A model generated the notes under the pieces. That model made no database searches. It had not been told where the DNA came from and worked only from the letters and a program-made list of their open reading frames with translations. A stretch of 38,186 nt of DNA, from NCBI GenBank assembly GCA_045654685.1, contig JAZONV010000056.1, forward strand, positions 1 to 38,186, given 5' to 3'. Source of the DNA: RGIG1828 sp045654685 (GTDB lineage Bacteria; Bacillota; Clostridia; UMGS1810). This document shows, piece by piece, positions 29,855 through 38,186 of this stretch. The position numbers were made by a program, and so were the translations under genes. Position 1 is the stretch's first letter. Every line of letters starts with the position of its first letter.

Positions 29855-30598
29855 ATGAAAAATGACGGTATAGGTATGTCAAAAACAAGAGGAATATATT
29901 TTTTACGGCTTATTGGAAGGATAATTGTATTCATCATTGTTGTTTTGATGTATATTTTTGACAAAGAAAAATTTAATATAGCTGATGGCCTGAACTTTTT
30001 CCGTGAGGTTTCCCCGTTGCATCTTTTGTGGTTCATTTGGATGTGGGATATGTTTATGCAGCTGATTCCTGTTAAAGCCCATATATCTATAGGGTCTCAA
30101 AAGGTGTTTGAATCATTGTTCCGCCCAATAAAAGAAAAGATTAATTACATAAATTTGAAAAAATACATAAAAGATACAACTGCATCAGCATATAAGGTGA
30201 TGATAATATGGATTTTGTTGACAATAGCAATCAGCATATTGCATCTTCATGGAACGGTAGATACGGGAGCGATGATACTATTATCCGCATTCTTCTATGT
30301 GTGTGATTTGATATGTGTTCTCATTTGGTGCCCCTTCAGGCTTATAATGGGTAACAAATGCTGTACAACATGCAGGATATTCAATTGGGATCATTTGATG
30401 ATGTTTCTTCCGATAATAACAGTAAACAGTTTTTATTCATGGTCACTTGTTATATTCTCTTTTCTGATATGGCTTATATGGGAAATTTGTGTATTCACAT
30501 ATCCGGAGCGATTTTGGGAAAACAGTAATATGGCACTTCGTTGTTCTGAATGTAGTGATAAACTATGCACACAGTATTGCAGAAAGTTAAGAAAATAG
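29855..30598 (+). CDS. polytopic membrane protein of unknown function
   Basis: 247 residues from ATG 29855, which follows AAAAGGTG. Hydrophobic segments at about 13-33, 50-66, 115-133, 142-162 and 190-212 indicate a multi-pass membrane protein. A cytoplasmic CCTTCRIFNWDH motif (about residue 170) and a Cys-rich C-terminus (RCSECSDKLCTQYCRKLRK) suggest a metal site. I have seen this CC-x-TCR motif in clostridial membrane proteins but know no function. It is monocistronic. Confidence 0.7.
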   Translation: MKNDGIGMSKTRGIYFLRLIGRIIVFIIVVLMYIFDKEKFNIADGLNFFREVSPLHLLWFIWMWDMFMQLIPVKAHISIGSQKVFESLFRPIKEKINYINLKKYIKDTTASAYKVMIIWILLTIAISILHLHGTVDTGAMILLSAFFYVCDLICVLIWCPFRLIMGNKCCTTCRIFNWDHLMMFLPIITVNSFYSWSLVIFSFLIWLIWEICVFTYPERFWENSNMALRCSECSDKLCTQYCRKLRK

Positions 30599-30659
30599 AG
30601 CCTTTTGTTGTGGATTAATACGATTTTTCGGGATTTCCTGAGAAAATTTCAAAAAACTA

Positions 30660-30688
30660 TTGACAAATCCAAAAAACAGAGTTATAAT
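30660..30688 (+). promoter_or_regulatory. promoter of the T-box transcript
   Basis: TTGACA (30660-30665), a 17-bp spacer and TATAAT (30683-30688), a perfect consensus about 345 bases before the coding start, the right distance for a full T-box leader. Confidence 0.88.
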
Positions 30689-30694
30689 CCATAT

Positions 30695-30975
30695 GAATTT
30701 GAATATCACAAAGAACGACTGTGACGAGGACGGTCGGATTGTGAAGCCTTGAGAGAGTTGCCGGGTGGTGCGAGGCAATGGCAGAACTTTCCAATGACTT
30801 ATCACCTCTGAGTCGGAGGACCGAAAACAAAATGTGAGTAGACTCCTTCCGTAATGCTGCGTTAAGGCAAAGGGCTTGTCAGAGCTCGGTAAGTGACGGA
30901 ATTCATTCCGTAATTTGAGTGGTACCGCGGGTTATTATGACTCGTCTCAAAGCTATCTTTGAGACGGGTTTTCTG
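30695..30975 (+). promoter_or_regulatory. T-box riboswitch, specifier AUC (isoleucine)
   Basis: The hallmark T-box TGGTACCGCGGG is at 30920-30931 and the terminator CGTCTCAAAG/CTTTGAGACG at about 30943-30967, then GGGTTTT. Stem I can be drawn: CGAC (30716-30719) with GTCG (30812-30815), a kink-turn with TGA, GAGG (30726-30729) with CCTC (30805-30808), then GTC and ATTG with CAAT and GAC (30792-30798). The specifier loop reads TTATCA, so the codon before the conserved purine is ATC (30801-30803). TGGT fits a tRNA ending ACCA, as tRNA-Ile does. Confidence 0.88.
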
Positions 30976-31032
30976 TTTTATTCGAATTTGTAATCATCAA
31001 CACTTTGTTAAATCGGAAAGGGGACAAAAACA

Positions 31033-33333
31033 ATGGATTACAGTTTGAAAGAAGTTGCAGGCAGAATCAAGGACCTGCGTGAAGCAAAAGGATATACACA
31101 GGAAGAGCTTGCAAAGCTTACCGGTGTATCGGAAGAAGATTATAAAGTTTTGGAAATGGGTGAAAGCGATTTTAGTTTCACATTCATTTACAAATGTGCA
31201 AAAGCTTGTGGAGTAGAGGTTGTTGATTTGCTTGAAGGAACAAGCAGCACTCTTACTTCATTTACTATCACAAGAAAAGGCGAAGGTCTCAAAATATTAA
31301 AAAAACATGGTGTGGAATATGATAATCTTGCACCAAAGTTCAAAGATAAATTGGCAGAACCTTTCCTCGTTAAGTTTCCCTATATTGAAGAGGAACAAAA
31401 TGCTCCAATTCATCTCAATTCCCATAACGGACAGGAATTTGACGTTATTGTTAAAGGTTCTCTTAAAGTTCAGATCGGAAACCATATAGACGTTCTTCAC
31501 GAAGGAGACTCTATTTTCTATAACAGTATCATTCCCCATGGAATGGTTGCAGTTTCAGAGGGCGGATGTGAATTCCATGCAATTGTTCTCAATCCCCAGG
31601 ACGGACAGTTCAGCGAAGAATATCCCGAATCTCCCGTATCTGTAGAAAAAGTTGTTGCAAAGAAAAGCACATCAGAAACAGTTGCAGATAAATTCATTGA
31701 ATCATCATACGATGAAAACGGCGTTTTCAACGGAATCAAATTCAAAAATGACGACAAATTTAACTTTGCATTTGATTGTGTGGATGCAATTGCTGATAAA
31801 AACCCTGATAAATTGGCTATGATGTGGGTTGCAAATGACAAAACAGACAAGAAATTCACATTCTCAGACCTTAAAAAATATTCAAACAAAACAGCTAACT
31901 ATTTTGAATCTCTCGGCATCAAAAAAGGCGACACAGTAATGCTTGTGCTTAAGAGACACTATCAGTTCTGGTTTTCAATGCTTGCACTTCACAAAATTGG
32001 TGCAATTGCAATCCCTGCAACAAACCAGCTTGTTGAACACGATTTTGATTACAGATATAAAGCAGCAAAGGTAAAAGCTATTGTGTGTACAAATGACGGT
32101 GATGTTTCTGACGAAGCAGAAAAAGCAGCAGCAAACTATCCCGGTATGATCAAAGTTCTTGTTGGCGGCAAAAAGGAAGGCTGGAACGATTTCAATGTAG
32201 AAATGGAACGTTTCAGTACACACTTTAACAGATGTGAAAACTCTCCCTGCGGAAATGATCCAATGCTTATGCTTTTCACATCGGGTACAACCGGATATCC
32301 CCGTATTGCAACACATTCATATAAATATGCTCTTGGTCACTATCCAACTGCAAAACATTGGCACAATGTGAATCCCGATGGACTCCACTTTACAATCTCC
32401 GATACAGGTTGGGGCAAAGCTCTTTGGGGTAAAGTCTATGGACAATGGCTCTGTGAAGCAGGCATCTTCACCTACGACTTTGACAGATTCCGCTCAGAAG
32501 ACATTCTTCCCATGTTTGCTAAATATAACATTACAACATTCTGCGCTCCTCCCACAATGTATCGTTTCTTCATTAAGGAAGATTTGTCAAAATATGATCT
32601 TTCTTCAATTGAATATGCAACAACAGCGGGTGAAGCACTTAATCCTGAAGTATTTAATCAATTCAAAAAAGCAACAGGTCTCACCATCATGGAAGGTTTC
32701 GGACAAACTGAAACAACACTTTCTATTGCAAACTTTGTTGGTTCCACTCCGAAAATCGGTTCAATGGGCAGACCAAGTCCGCTTTATGATGTTGTTGTTC
32801 TTGATCCCGACGGTAATGAATGCAGAACAGGTGACACAGGTGAAATCTGTATCCGTACAAAAGACGGTGCACCTTGCGGTCTCTTTATAGGATATTATCT
32901 TGACGATGAAAAAACCAACGAAGTGTGGTATGACGGATACTATCACACAGGCGACCAGGCAACAATGGATGAAGATGGATATCTTTGGTATGTTGGTCGT
33001 ATAGATGACGTTATCAAATCATCAGGATATCGTATCGGACCTTTCGAAATTGAAAGCGTTATCATGGAGCTTCCATATGTTCTTGAATGTGCAATCACTC
33101 CCGTTCCCGACGAAGTTCGCGGACAGATTGTTAAAGCCACAATAGTTCTTGTTAAGGGAACAGAGGGAACAGACCAACTGAAAAAGGAAATTCAGGAATA
33201 TGTTAAAACACATACTGCTCCATATAAGTATCCAAGAATCGTTGAATTTGTGGAAGAACTTCCAAAAACAATCAGCGGAAAAATCAGACGTGTGGAAATA
33301 CGCAAAAACGATCAGGACAAAATGAGCAAATAA
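31033..33333 (+). CDS. XRE-cupin-acyl-CoA synthetase fusion
   Basis: 766 residues. An XRE helix-turn-helix (about 5-60, IKDLREAKGYTQEELAKLTGVSEEDY) and a cupin domain (about 108-192, HLNSHNGQEFDVIVKGSLKVQIG) precede a full AMP-forming acyl-CoA synthetase (about 235-760). The enzyme has MLFTSGTTGYPR (ATP loop), EGFGQTETT, YHTGDQATMDEDGYLWYVGRIDDVIKSSGYRIGPFEIE and the catalytic Lys in PKTISGKIRR. The central SDTGWGKALWGKVYGQW resembles medium-chain or short-chain ACSM types. It activates a carboxylic acid with ATP and CoA. The isoleucine T-box before it suggests the acid is an isoleucine precursor such as 2-methylbutyrate or propionate. A terminator follows. Confidence 0.9.
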   Translation: MDYSLKEVAGRIKDLREAKGYTQEELAKLTGVSEEDYKVLEMGESDFSFTFIYKCAKACGVEVVDLLEGTSSTLTSFTITRKGEGLKILKKHGVEYDNLAPKFKDKLAEPFLVKFPYIEEEQNAPIHLNSHNGQEFDVIVKGSLKVQIGNHIDVLHEGDSIFYNSIIPHGMVAVSEGGCEFHAIVLNPQDGQFSEEYPESPVSVEKVVAKKSTSETVADKFIESSYDENGVFNGIKFKNDDKFNFAFDCVDAIADKNPDKLAMMWVANDKTDKKFTFSDLKKYSNKTANYFESLGIKKGDTVMLVLKRHYQFWFSMLALHKIGAIAIPATNQLVEHDFDYRYKAAKVKAIVCTNDGDVSDEAEKAAANYPGMIKVLVGGKKEGWNDFNVEMERFSTHFNRCENSPCGNDPMLMLFTSGTTGYPRIATHSYKYALGHYPTAKHWHNVNPDGLHFTISDTGWGKALWGKVYGQWLCEAGIFTYDFDRFRSEDILPMFAKYNITTFCAPPTMYRFFIKEDLSKYDLSSIEYATTAGEALNPEVFNQFKKATGLTIMEGFGQTETTLSIANFVGSTPKIGSMGRPSPLYDVVVLDPDGNECRTGDTGEICIRTKDGAPCGLFIGYYLDDEKTNEVWYDGYYHTGDQATMDEDGYLWYVGRIDDVIKSSGYRIGPFEIESVIMELPYVLECAITPVPDEVRGQIVKATIVLVKGTEGTDQLKKEIQEYVKTHTAPYKYPRIVEFVEELPKTISGKIRRVEIRKNDQDKMSK

Positions 33334-33340
33334 GAAATTT

Positions 33341-33382
33341 AAGCCGCATGGAATTCAACTTCCATGCGGCTTAAATTTTTTG
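33341..33382 (+). terminator. terminator of the acyl-CoA synthetase gene
   Basis: AAGCCGCATGGAA (33341-33353) pairs perfectly with TTCCATGCGGCTT, followed by AAATTTTTT. It may also serve the convergent AraC-type gene. Confidence 0.85.
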
Positions 33383-33476
33383 ATATAATTTTTGATTTTT
33401 CACTTTTGTTGTTGCTCAAATTTGCCATTGCAGTATCTTTGTAATGTTCCTCCAACCCATACCTGCAGTCAGCTGT

Positions 33477-34304
33477 TCAGGGATTTTGTGTGGTTCCCAT
33501 ATCCTTTTTATATTTAAGGGGTGTAACATTATAGTATTTTTTGAAAATTGATATAAAATTTGAACAATTATGAAATCCACTCTCTTCTGATGCTTCTGTA
33601 ACATTATAGCCTTCAGATAGGAGTTTTGCCCCATGTGCGAGTCTTCTCTTTTTTATATATTCCGATGGGGAAATGCTCAAACTCTTCAAAAACATTCTTT
33701 CCAATGTGTTAACGCTGACGTTGCAGTTTTCCGCAAGTTCTCTGATTGTAAAACGGTATGACAAGTTTTTGTTAATGTAGTCTATGGCTTTTGATATGAC
33801 GCTGTTTTTGGTGCGATTTTGATTGTTTACGGCATTTGCATCATTTAAAAGATTTATCAGTTTAAAAAACAGATAATATTTTTCAACATCTGTTTTGCAG
33901 TCTTTGGTGAGTTTGTGACAAACAGAGAAAAGTTCTTCTGCTTTTTCGGGAACGAGTACAAGATGATTATCTTTCCCTAAACAGCGATTGAAAAAAATAT
34001 CAAGAAGCTTCTCGTTTCCGGAAGATTCAAACAAAATCCAGAAGTGTTTATGAACCTTGTTGGAGTGATATATGCAATGGTGATATTCATATGGTCTTGT
34101 TATAATCACACTTCCCGTGGTTATGGGATATATGGAGTTTTCAACAGAAAATGATACATCACCCGAAATGTTAACATAGATTTCACATTCCTTGTGAATG
34201 TGATTGTCGTGAACATTTGCCTTTGATGCAGAATCTGTTTCTGAATATGCTATTGAAAAATTGAAAGGGTTAATTCCCGGAAAGTTTTCTGTTTGTTTTC
34301 TCAA
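33477..34304 (-). CDS. AraC-family regulator with cupin-type sensor
   Basis: 275 residues. The N-terminal AraC-type cupin (about 15-110: HIHKECEIYVNISGDVSFSVENSIYPITTGSVIITRPYEYHH) would bind a small ligand. The C-terminal double helix-turn-helix (about 172-270: TIRELAENCNVSVNTLERMFLKSLSISPSEYIKKRRL … SGFHNCSNFISIFKKYYNVTPLKYKK) binds DNA. It lies downstream of the kinase and adhE genes on the same strand but separated by 64 bases; its target is unknown. Confidence 0.86.
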   Translation of the reverse strand: MRKQTENFPGINPFNFSIAYSETDSASKANVHDNHIHKECEIYVNISGDVSFSVENSIYPITTGSVIITRPYEYHHCIYHSNKVHKHFWILFESSGNEKLLDIFFNRCLGKDNHLVLVPEKAEELFSVCHKLTKDCKTDVEKYYLFFKLINLLNDANAVNNQNRTKNSVISKAIDYINKNLSYRFTIRELAENCNVSVNTLERMFLKSLSISPSEYIKKRRLAHGAKLLSEGYNVTEASEESGFHNCSNFISIFKKYYNVTPLKYKKDMGTTQNP

Positions 34305-34368
34305 AATTCATCACCCGATGGTGATTTTAACATATTTCAGATAAAAATGTCAATAAATTTAACATTAA

Positions 34369-35118
34369 TTACTCATAATCAACAACATCTACCCATGAAA
34401 GCAAAAATTCACGTTCTTTTTCGTTGCCCTTGACAGATTGTGATGCCGCCACAATAGGCATCCATTTCTGGACATATTGCTTTGCTGTATCACTTTTTTT
34501 GCAGAATGTGTCAAGGTATGTTTTTGCTCCCTCCACATCTCCTGCAAGATGGAAAAGAAGATATGTTCTTGCAACATCTGCCGAAGCATTTCCCTGGGTA
34601 GCATGTGACCAGTCAAGAATATATGCTTTGTTGTCTTTGGTTATTATTATGTTTGAGGGGTTAAAATCTCCATGACAAACCTTTGTGTGTTTTGGCATTC
34701 CTTCCAAACGTGTATGAAGATCATAGCGAGTGGTAGCATCAATATTTGCAGCACTGATTTTTCTGTTCATTTTGTCTTTTAATTTGTTTAAAAGGGGAGA
34801 TTTTTTTGAGTGGACTTCAAGTTGAATGTCAACAAGGAGTTCAATATATTTATCTTTGTTTTCGGGATTTTCCTCCATAAGAGCGGAAAGGGTTTTGCCT
34901 TCAATAAATTCAGATACAATAGCCCATTTGCCGTCAATCATAACTATTTCTAAAATTTTTGGTATGTTGAGTCCCGTTTCTTCTATTCTTGCCTGATTTA
35001 GTGCTTCATTCAAAACATCTGCTTTTGAGTAGTTTTCGTCAAATACCTTGATACAATAATTACCGTCACGGTATATTTTCTTATTATCTCTTACAGCAAT
35101 AACATTGTCTAAATTCAT
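34369..35118 (-). CDS. APH/choline-kinase-like phosphotransferase
   Basis: 249 residues of the aminoglycoside phosphotransferase fold. A nucleotide-binding N-lobe (AIVSEFIEGKTLSALM hinge region) is followed by the Brenner motif CHGDFNPSNIIITKD (about 155-170) and metal motif AYILDWSHATQGNASADVART. The substrate is unknown; similar clostridial proteins are unlikely to be drug-resistance enzymes and may phosphorylate a sugar or alcohol. The ATG follows GGAGGATG. The stop of adhE is 26 bases upstream, so cotranscription with adhE is likely. Confidence 0.82.
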   Translation of the reverse strand: MNLDNVIAVRDNKKIYRDGNYCIKVFDENYSKADVLNEALNQARIEETGLNIPKILEIVMIDGKWAIVSEFIEGKTLSALMEENPENKDKYIELLVDIQLEVHSKKSPLLNKLKDKMNRKISAANIDATTRYDLHTRLEGMPKHTKVCHGDFNPSNIIITKDNKAYILDWSHATQGNASADVARTYLLFHLAGDVEGAKTYLDTFCKKSDTAKQYVQKWMPIVAASQSVKGNEKEREFLLSWVDVVDYE

Positions 35119-35144
35119 AACTTCATCCTCCTATAAATTCGTTC

Positions 35145-37823
35145 TCACGCTTTTTTGCTTTTTTTGCCGGCAGATTTCATTTTGTTGGAATCACATGGCA
35201 TTCCCGGTTCCTCAAAGTGATTTCCGTAATATGCATTGAGGTACATTTGTCTGATTTCAGACATCAATGGATATCTTGGGTTCGCACCTGTACACTGATC
35301 ATCAAATGCCTGTTCCACCATTTCGTCAAGGGTTTCAATAAAATATTTTTCGTCTATTCCATAATCCTTGATAGTATTTTTAATTCCAACTTTGGCTTTA
35401 AGAGAATTGATTTCATTTATGAGATTTTCAAGTTTTTCTCTGTTATCTTTTCCGCCAATTCCAAGATGGTCTGCAATTTCACCATAGCGTGCAAGAGTGT
35501 GAGGATGGTCATATTGGGAGAAAGTGCCCATTTTTACAGGGGCATCAGAGGCATTAAAGCGAATAACTTCTTCAATCATGAGAGCATTTGCAACACCATG
35601 GGGGAGATGATGGAATGCACCAAGTTTGTGCGCCATTGAATGACAAATTCCCAAAAATGCATTGGCAAAAGCCATACCTGCCATTGTTGCGGCATTAGCC
35701 ATTTTTTCTCTTGCAACCACATCTGTTTCTCCGTTTTCATATGCCAAGGGGAGATATTCAAAAATTGTTTTCAATGCTTTTAGCGAAAGTCCGTCTGTAT
35801 AGTCTGTTGCAAGCATTGAGGCATATGCTTCAATTGCATGTGTAACAGCATCAATTCCTGATGCGGCAGTAAGTCCCTTTGGTGCGGACATGTGAAAATC
35901 AGTATCGACAATCGCCATGTCAGGCAAAAGTTCATAGTCTGCAAGAGGATATTTAACTCCCGTTTCCTCGTCGGTAATAACTGCAAAAGGAGTAACTTCA
36001 GAGCCGGTACCTGCTGATGTGGGAATAGCGATAAAATATGCTTTTTCTCCCATTTTCGGGAATGTGTAGACTCTTTTTCTGATATCTATAAATCTCATTG
36101 CCATATCCATAAAATCAGCTTCGGGATGTTCATAGAGACCCCACATGATTTTTGCGGCATCCATAGCAGAACCGCCGCCGATGGCAATTATGGTGTCGGG
36201 TTTAAATGCACTCATCTGAGATGCACCGCATTTGGCATTTGAAAGAGTGGGATCGGGTTGTACATCAAAAAATGTTGTGTGAACAATACCCATTTCGTCA
36301 AGTTTGTCTGTGATTGGCTTTGTGTATCCGTTTTCATAGAGGAAATTGTCAGTTACAATAAAGGCTCTTTTTTTGCCCATAACATTTTTAAGTTCGTCAA
36401 GTGCCACAGGCAGACAACCTTTTTTAATATATATTTTTTCGGGTGCACGGAACCAAAGCATGTTTTCCCTTCTTTCTGCTACAGTTTTAATATTTAAAAG
36501 ATGTTTCACACCAACGTTATCAGATACGGAGTTTCCGCCCCATGAACCGCATCCCAACGTGAGCGAGGGTGCAAGTTTAAAATTGTATAAGTCTCCGATA
36601 CCGCCGTGAGATGATGGGGTATTGACTAAAATTCTGCATGTTTTCATTCTTTCGGCAAATAAGTCAATTTTATCTTCTTCGGTCACTTCATTGAGATATA
36701 CGGAAGATGTGTGGCCAAAACCGCCGTCTTCAACGAGTCTTTCCGCTTTGTCAAGAGCATCTTCAAAATCTCTTGCTCTATACATTGCAAGTACAGGAGA
36801 GAGTTTTTCGTGAGCAAATTCTTCCGAAAGTTCCACACTTTCCACTTCGCCTATAAGAATTTTTGTGCCCTCCGGAACTTCAACTCCTGCAAGACTTGCA
36901 ATTTTATGGGCGCTCTGACCAACGATCTTTGCATTTAGTGCACCGTTTATGATAATGGTTTTTCTCACCGATTCAGTTTCATTTTTGTCAAGTAAATAAC
37001 ATCCGCGTGCTCTGAATTCTTCTTTGACCTTATCGTAAACCTTCTGATGAACGATGACAGACTGTTCTGATGCACAAATCATACCATTATCAAAGGTTTT
37101 TGAATGAATGATAGAGTTTACTGCAAGGAGAATGTCCGCAGATTCATCAATAATTGCAGGGGTGTTTCCCGCGCCGACGCCAAGAGCAGGCTTGCCGCTT
37201 GAATATGCAGCCTTAACCATACCCGGTCCGCCTGTTGCAAGGATTATGTCAGACTCTTTCATAACTGTGTTTGTCATGTCAAGACTTGGAACATCAATCC
37301 AGTCTATAATTCCATCGGGAGCACCTGCTTCAACTGCTGCCTCCAGAATAAGTTTTGCGGCGGCAATTGTACAATTTTTGGCTCTTGGGTGAGGGGAGAT
37401 TATGATTGCATTTCTTGTCTTTAATGCAAGAAGACATTTAAAAATGGCTGTGGATGTGGGATTGGTTGTGGGAATAACTGCGGCAATAACTCCGATTGGT
37501 TCTGCAATTTTTTTGATGCCGTGGGCTTTATCTTCTTCAATCACACCGCAAGTTTTTGTGTCTTTATATGCATTATATATATATTCAGAAGCATAGTTGT
37601 TTTTAATAACCTTGTCTTCCACAATGCCCATACCCGTTTCTTCAACTGCCATTTTTGCAAGGGGAATTCTTGCTTTGTTGGCTTTTGATGCGGCAGCAAG
37701 AAATATTTTGTCTACTTGTTCCTGGGTGTAGGTTGCAAAAATCTTTTGAGCGTCTTTGGCATTTTTGATTGCTGTTTCAAGTTTTTCAACGCTGTCCACA
37801 ATTTCGTAATTTTTCTTTTTCAT
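35145..37823 (-). CDS. adhE: bifunctional acetaldehyde/alcohol dehydrogenase
   Basis: 892 residues. The N-terminal half (about 1-440) is a CoA-acylating aldehyde dehydrogenase with the nucleophilic Cys in FDNGMICASEQSVIV. The C-terminal half (about 450-870) is an iron alcohol dehydrogenase with GGGSAMDAAKIMWGLYE, TSAGTGSEVTPFAVITDEE, GIDAVTHAIEAYAS and the metal-binding HSMAHKLGAFHHLPHG. It reduces acetyl-CoA to ethanol, reoxidising NADH, and forms spirosomes. Two in-frame ATGs occur: the second (37823) is 8 bases after GGAGG and is preferred. Length is normal for the family. Confidence 0.96.
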   Translation of the reverse strand: MKKKNYEIVDSVEKLETAIKNAKDAQKIFATYTQEQVDKIFLAAASKANKARIPLAKMAVEETGMGIVEDKVIKNNYASEYIYNAYKDTKTCGVIEEDKAHGIKKIAEPIGVIAAVIPTTNPTSTAIFKCLLALKTRNAIIISPHPRAKNCTIAAAKLILEAAVEAGAPDGIIDWIDVPSLDMTNTVMKESDIILATGGPGMVKAAYSSGKPALGVGAGNTPAIIDESADILLAVNSIIHSKTFDNGMICASEQSVIVHQKVYDKVKEEFRARGCYLLDKNETESVRKTIIINGALNAKIVGQSAHKIASLAGVEVPEGTKILIGEVESVELSEEFAHEKLSPVLAMYRARDFEDALDKAERLVEDGGFGHTSSVYLNEVTEEDKIDLFAERMKTCRILVNTPSSHGGIGDLYNFKLAPSLTLGCGSWGGNSVSDNVGVKHLLNIKTVAERRENMLWFRAPEKIYIKKGCLPVALDELKNVMGKKRAFIVTDNFLYENGYTKPITDKLDEMGIVHTTFFDVQPDPTLSNAKCGASQMSAFKPDTIIAIGGGSAMDAAKIMWGLYEHPEADFMDMAMRFIDIRKRVYTFPKMGEKAYFIAIPTSAGTGSEVTPFAVITDEETGVKYPLADYELLPDMAIVDTDFHMSAPKGLTAASGIDAVTHAIEAYASMLATDYTDGLSLKALKTIFEYLPLAYENGETDVVAREKMANAATMAGMAFANAFLGICHSMAHKLGAFHHLPHGVANALMIEEVIRFNASDAPVKMGTFSQYDHPHTLARYGEIADHLGIGGKDNREKLENLINEINSLKAKVGIKNTIKDYGIDEKYFIETLDEMVEQAFDDQCTGANPRYPLMSEIRQMYLNAYYGNHFEEPGMPCDSNKMKSAGKKSKKA

Positions 37824-37978
37824 AATCATATCCTCCGAAATTTCATGTTAAAATATATTAAAAACAAATTTGTCAGGCTGTATGATAATCTTTTTAAAAG
37901 ATAGGTTTAGTATATGCCTTTGACTTTGTTAATATTTTAACATACTTTTTTCTTTGGAGGAATTCTTAAATTATATAA

Positions 37979-38163
37979 ACAGTCTTATCAAATTTGATAA
38001 GGCTGTCGGCGTGTCGATAAAGTCGACACGCTGGGAGACTTTCGAAAACGGTCGCAGGCAAGGAAGAGCGAAGCAGACAGTACGATGGTACGGCAATGAG
38101 CTCTGACGAAGCAAGCAAAGTGCCTTAAATCAAAACTTTTGGAAACTATGTTTACAAAAGTTT
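37979..38163. other. hairpin-rich intergenic block
   Basis: From 37830 to the window end there is no gene. The block has two perfect hairpins (CTTATCA/TGATAAG within 37980-38005, and GCGTGTCGA/TCGACACGC at about 38010-38032). A GC-richer unique stretch with GTAC-GATG-GTAC follows, then AAACTTTTG/CAAAAGTTT at 38135-38163. It contrasts in composition with the AT-rich surroundings and may be a repeat element or RNA that continues outside the window. Confidence 0.4.
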
Positions 38164-38186
38164 CATTAATGACTATTTACATCTTG

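Noticed and set aside
34369..35118. The APH-like kinase as an antibiotic resistance gene
   Set aside because: Only the general kinase motifs are present; it is linked to adhE, not to resistance or mobile genes, so no resistance call is justified.

Overview
The window comes from a low-GC, endospore-forming member of the Clostridia, probably an anaerobic gut-type lineage. The evidence is spoVG, a spoVAC-spoVAD-spoVAE operon, AdhE, a T-box riboswitch, strong AGGAGG ribosome sites, frequent TTG starts and consensus TTGACA-17-TATAAT promoters. I cannot name a species from sequence alone.

Layout. (1) 1 to about 7600 looks like the right part of an integrated mobile element. It holds the tail of a cut-off gene, a run of small unknown genes, a free-standing candidate small RNA (2109-2298), and a five-gene operon led by a ribbon-helix-helix regulator. 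That operon encodes an SPFH/zinc-ribbon protein, an XpaC-like membrane protein, a membrane-anchored PASTA-like protein and a zinc-ribbon membrane protein. It ends in a decapitated serine recombinase. (2) 7600-8102 is tRNA-Glu on the minus strand, followed by two degenerate 193-195 bp copies of its 3' end plus terminator. (3) 8374-19334 is host core: PrsA-type foldase, SpoVG, MurC, a MazEF pair next to a YdcC/LolA-like lipoprotein and NAD(P)H-hydrate dehydratase, a polysaccharide deacetylase, GuaB, an SH3-NlpC/P60 hydrolase and an XRE-S24 regulator. (4) 19499-19922 holds three tandem tiny Cys-rich membrane peptides. (5) 20205-23990 is rpmG-secE-nusG-rplK-rplA-rplJ-rplL, with two L1-type sites and an L10 leader. 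It ends in a terminator with no rpoB following. (6) 24077-28909 is a PocR-AraC regulator divergent from a GH28-like beta-helix protein, a small XRE regulator, a 273-bp palindromic repeat element, and spoVA. (7) 29093-29775 carries tRNA-Leu(GAG), two near-identical 180-bp units that begin with the 5' end of tRNA-Leu, then tRNA-Leu(CAG). (8) 29855-37823 holds a membrane protein, an isoleucine-type T-box controlling an XRE-cupin-acyl-CoA synthetase fusion, an AraC regulator, an APH-like kinase and bifunctional AdhE.

How it fits together. The most interesting regulation is the T-box. Its specifier reads AUC (Ile), yet it controls an acyl-CoA synthetase, not an aminoacyl-tRNA synthetase, which suggests acid activation feeding isoleucine synthesis. 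The most interesting genome structure is two unrelated tRNA loci (Glu and Leu), each flanked by tandem units made of a tRNA fragment joined to a module with the shared core CCCCAAGAGT. The best candidate for an undescribed protein system is the SPFH/zinc-ribbon/PASTA operon on the mobile element, which resembles the Bacillus ydjGHI type of envelope module. No database search was possible; family names rest on motifs I could read.
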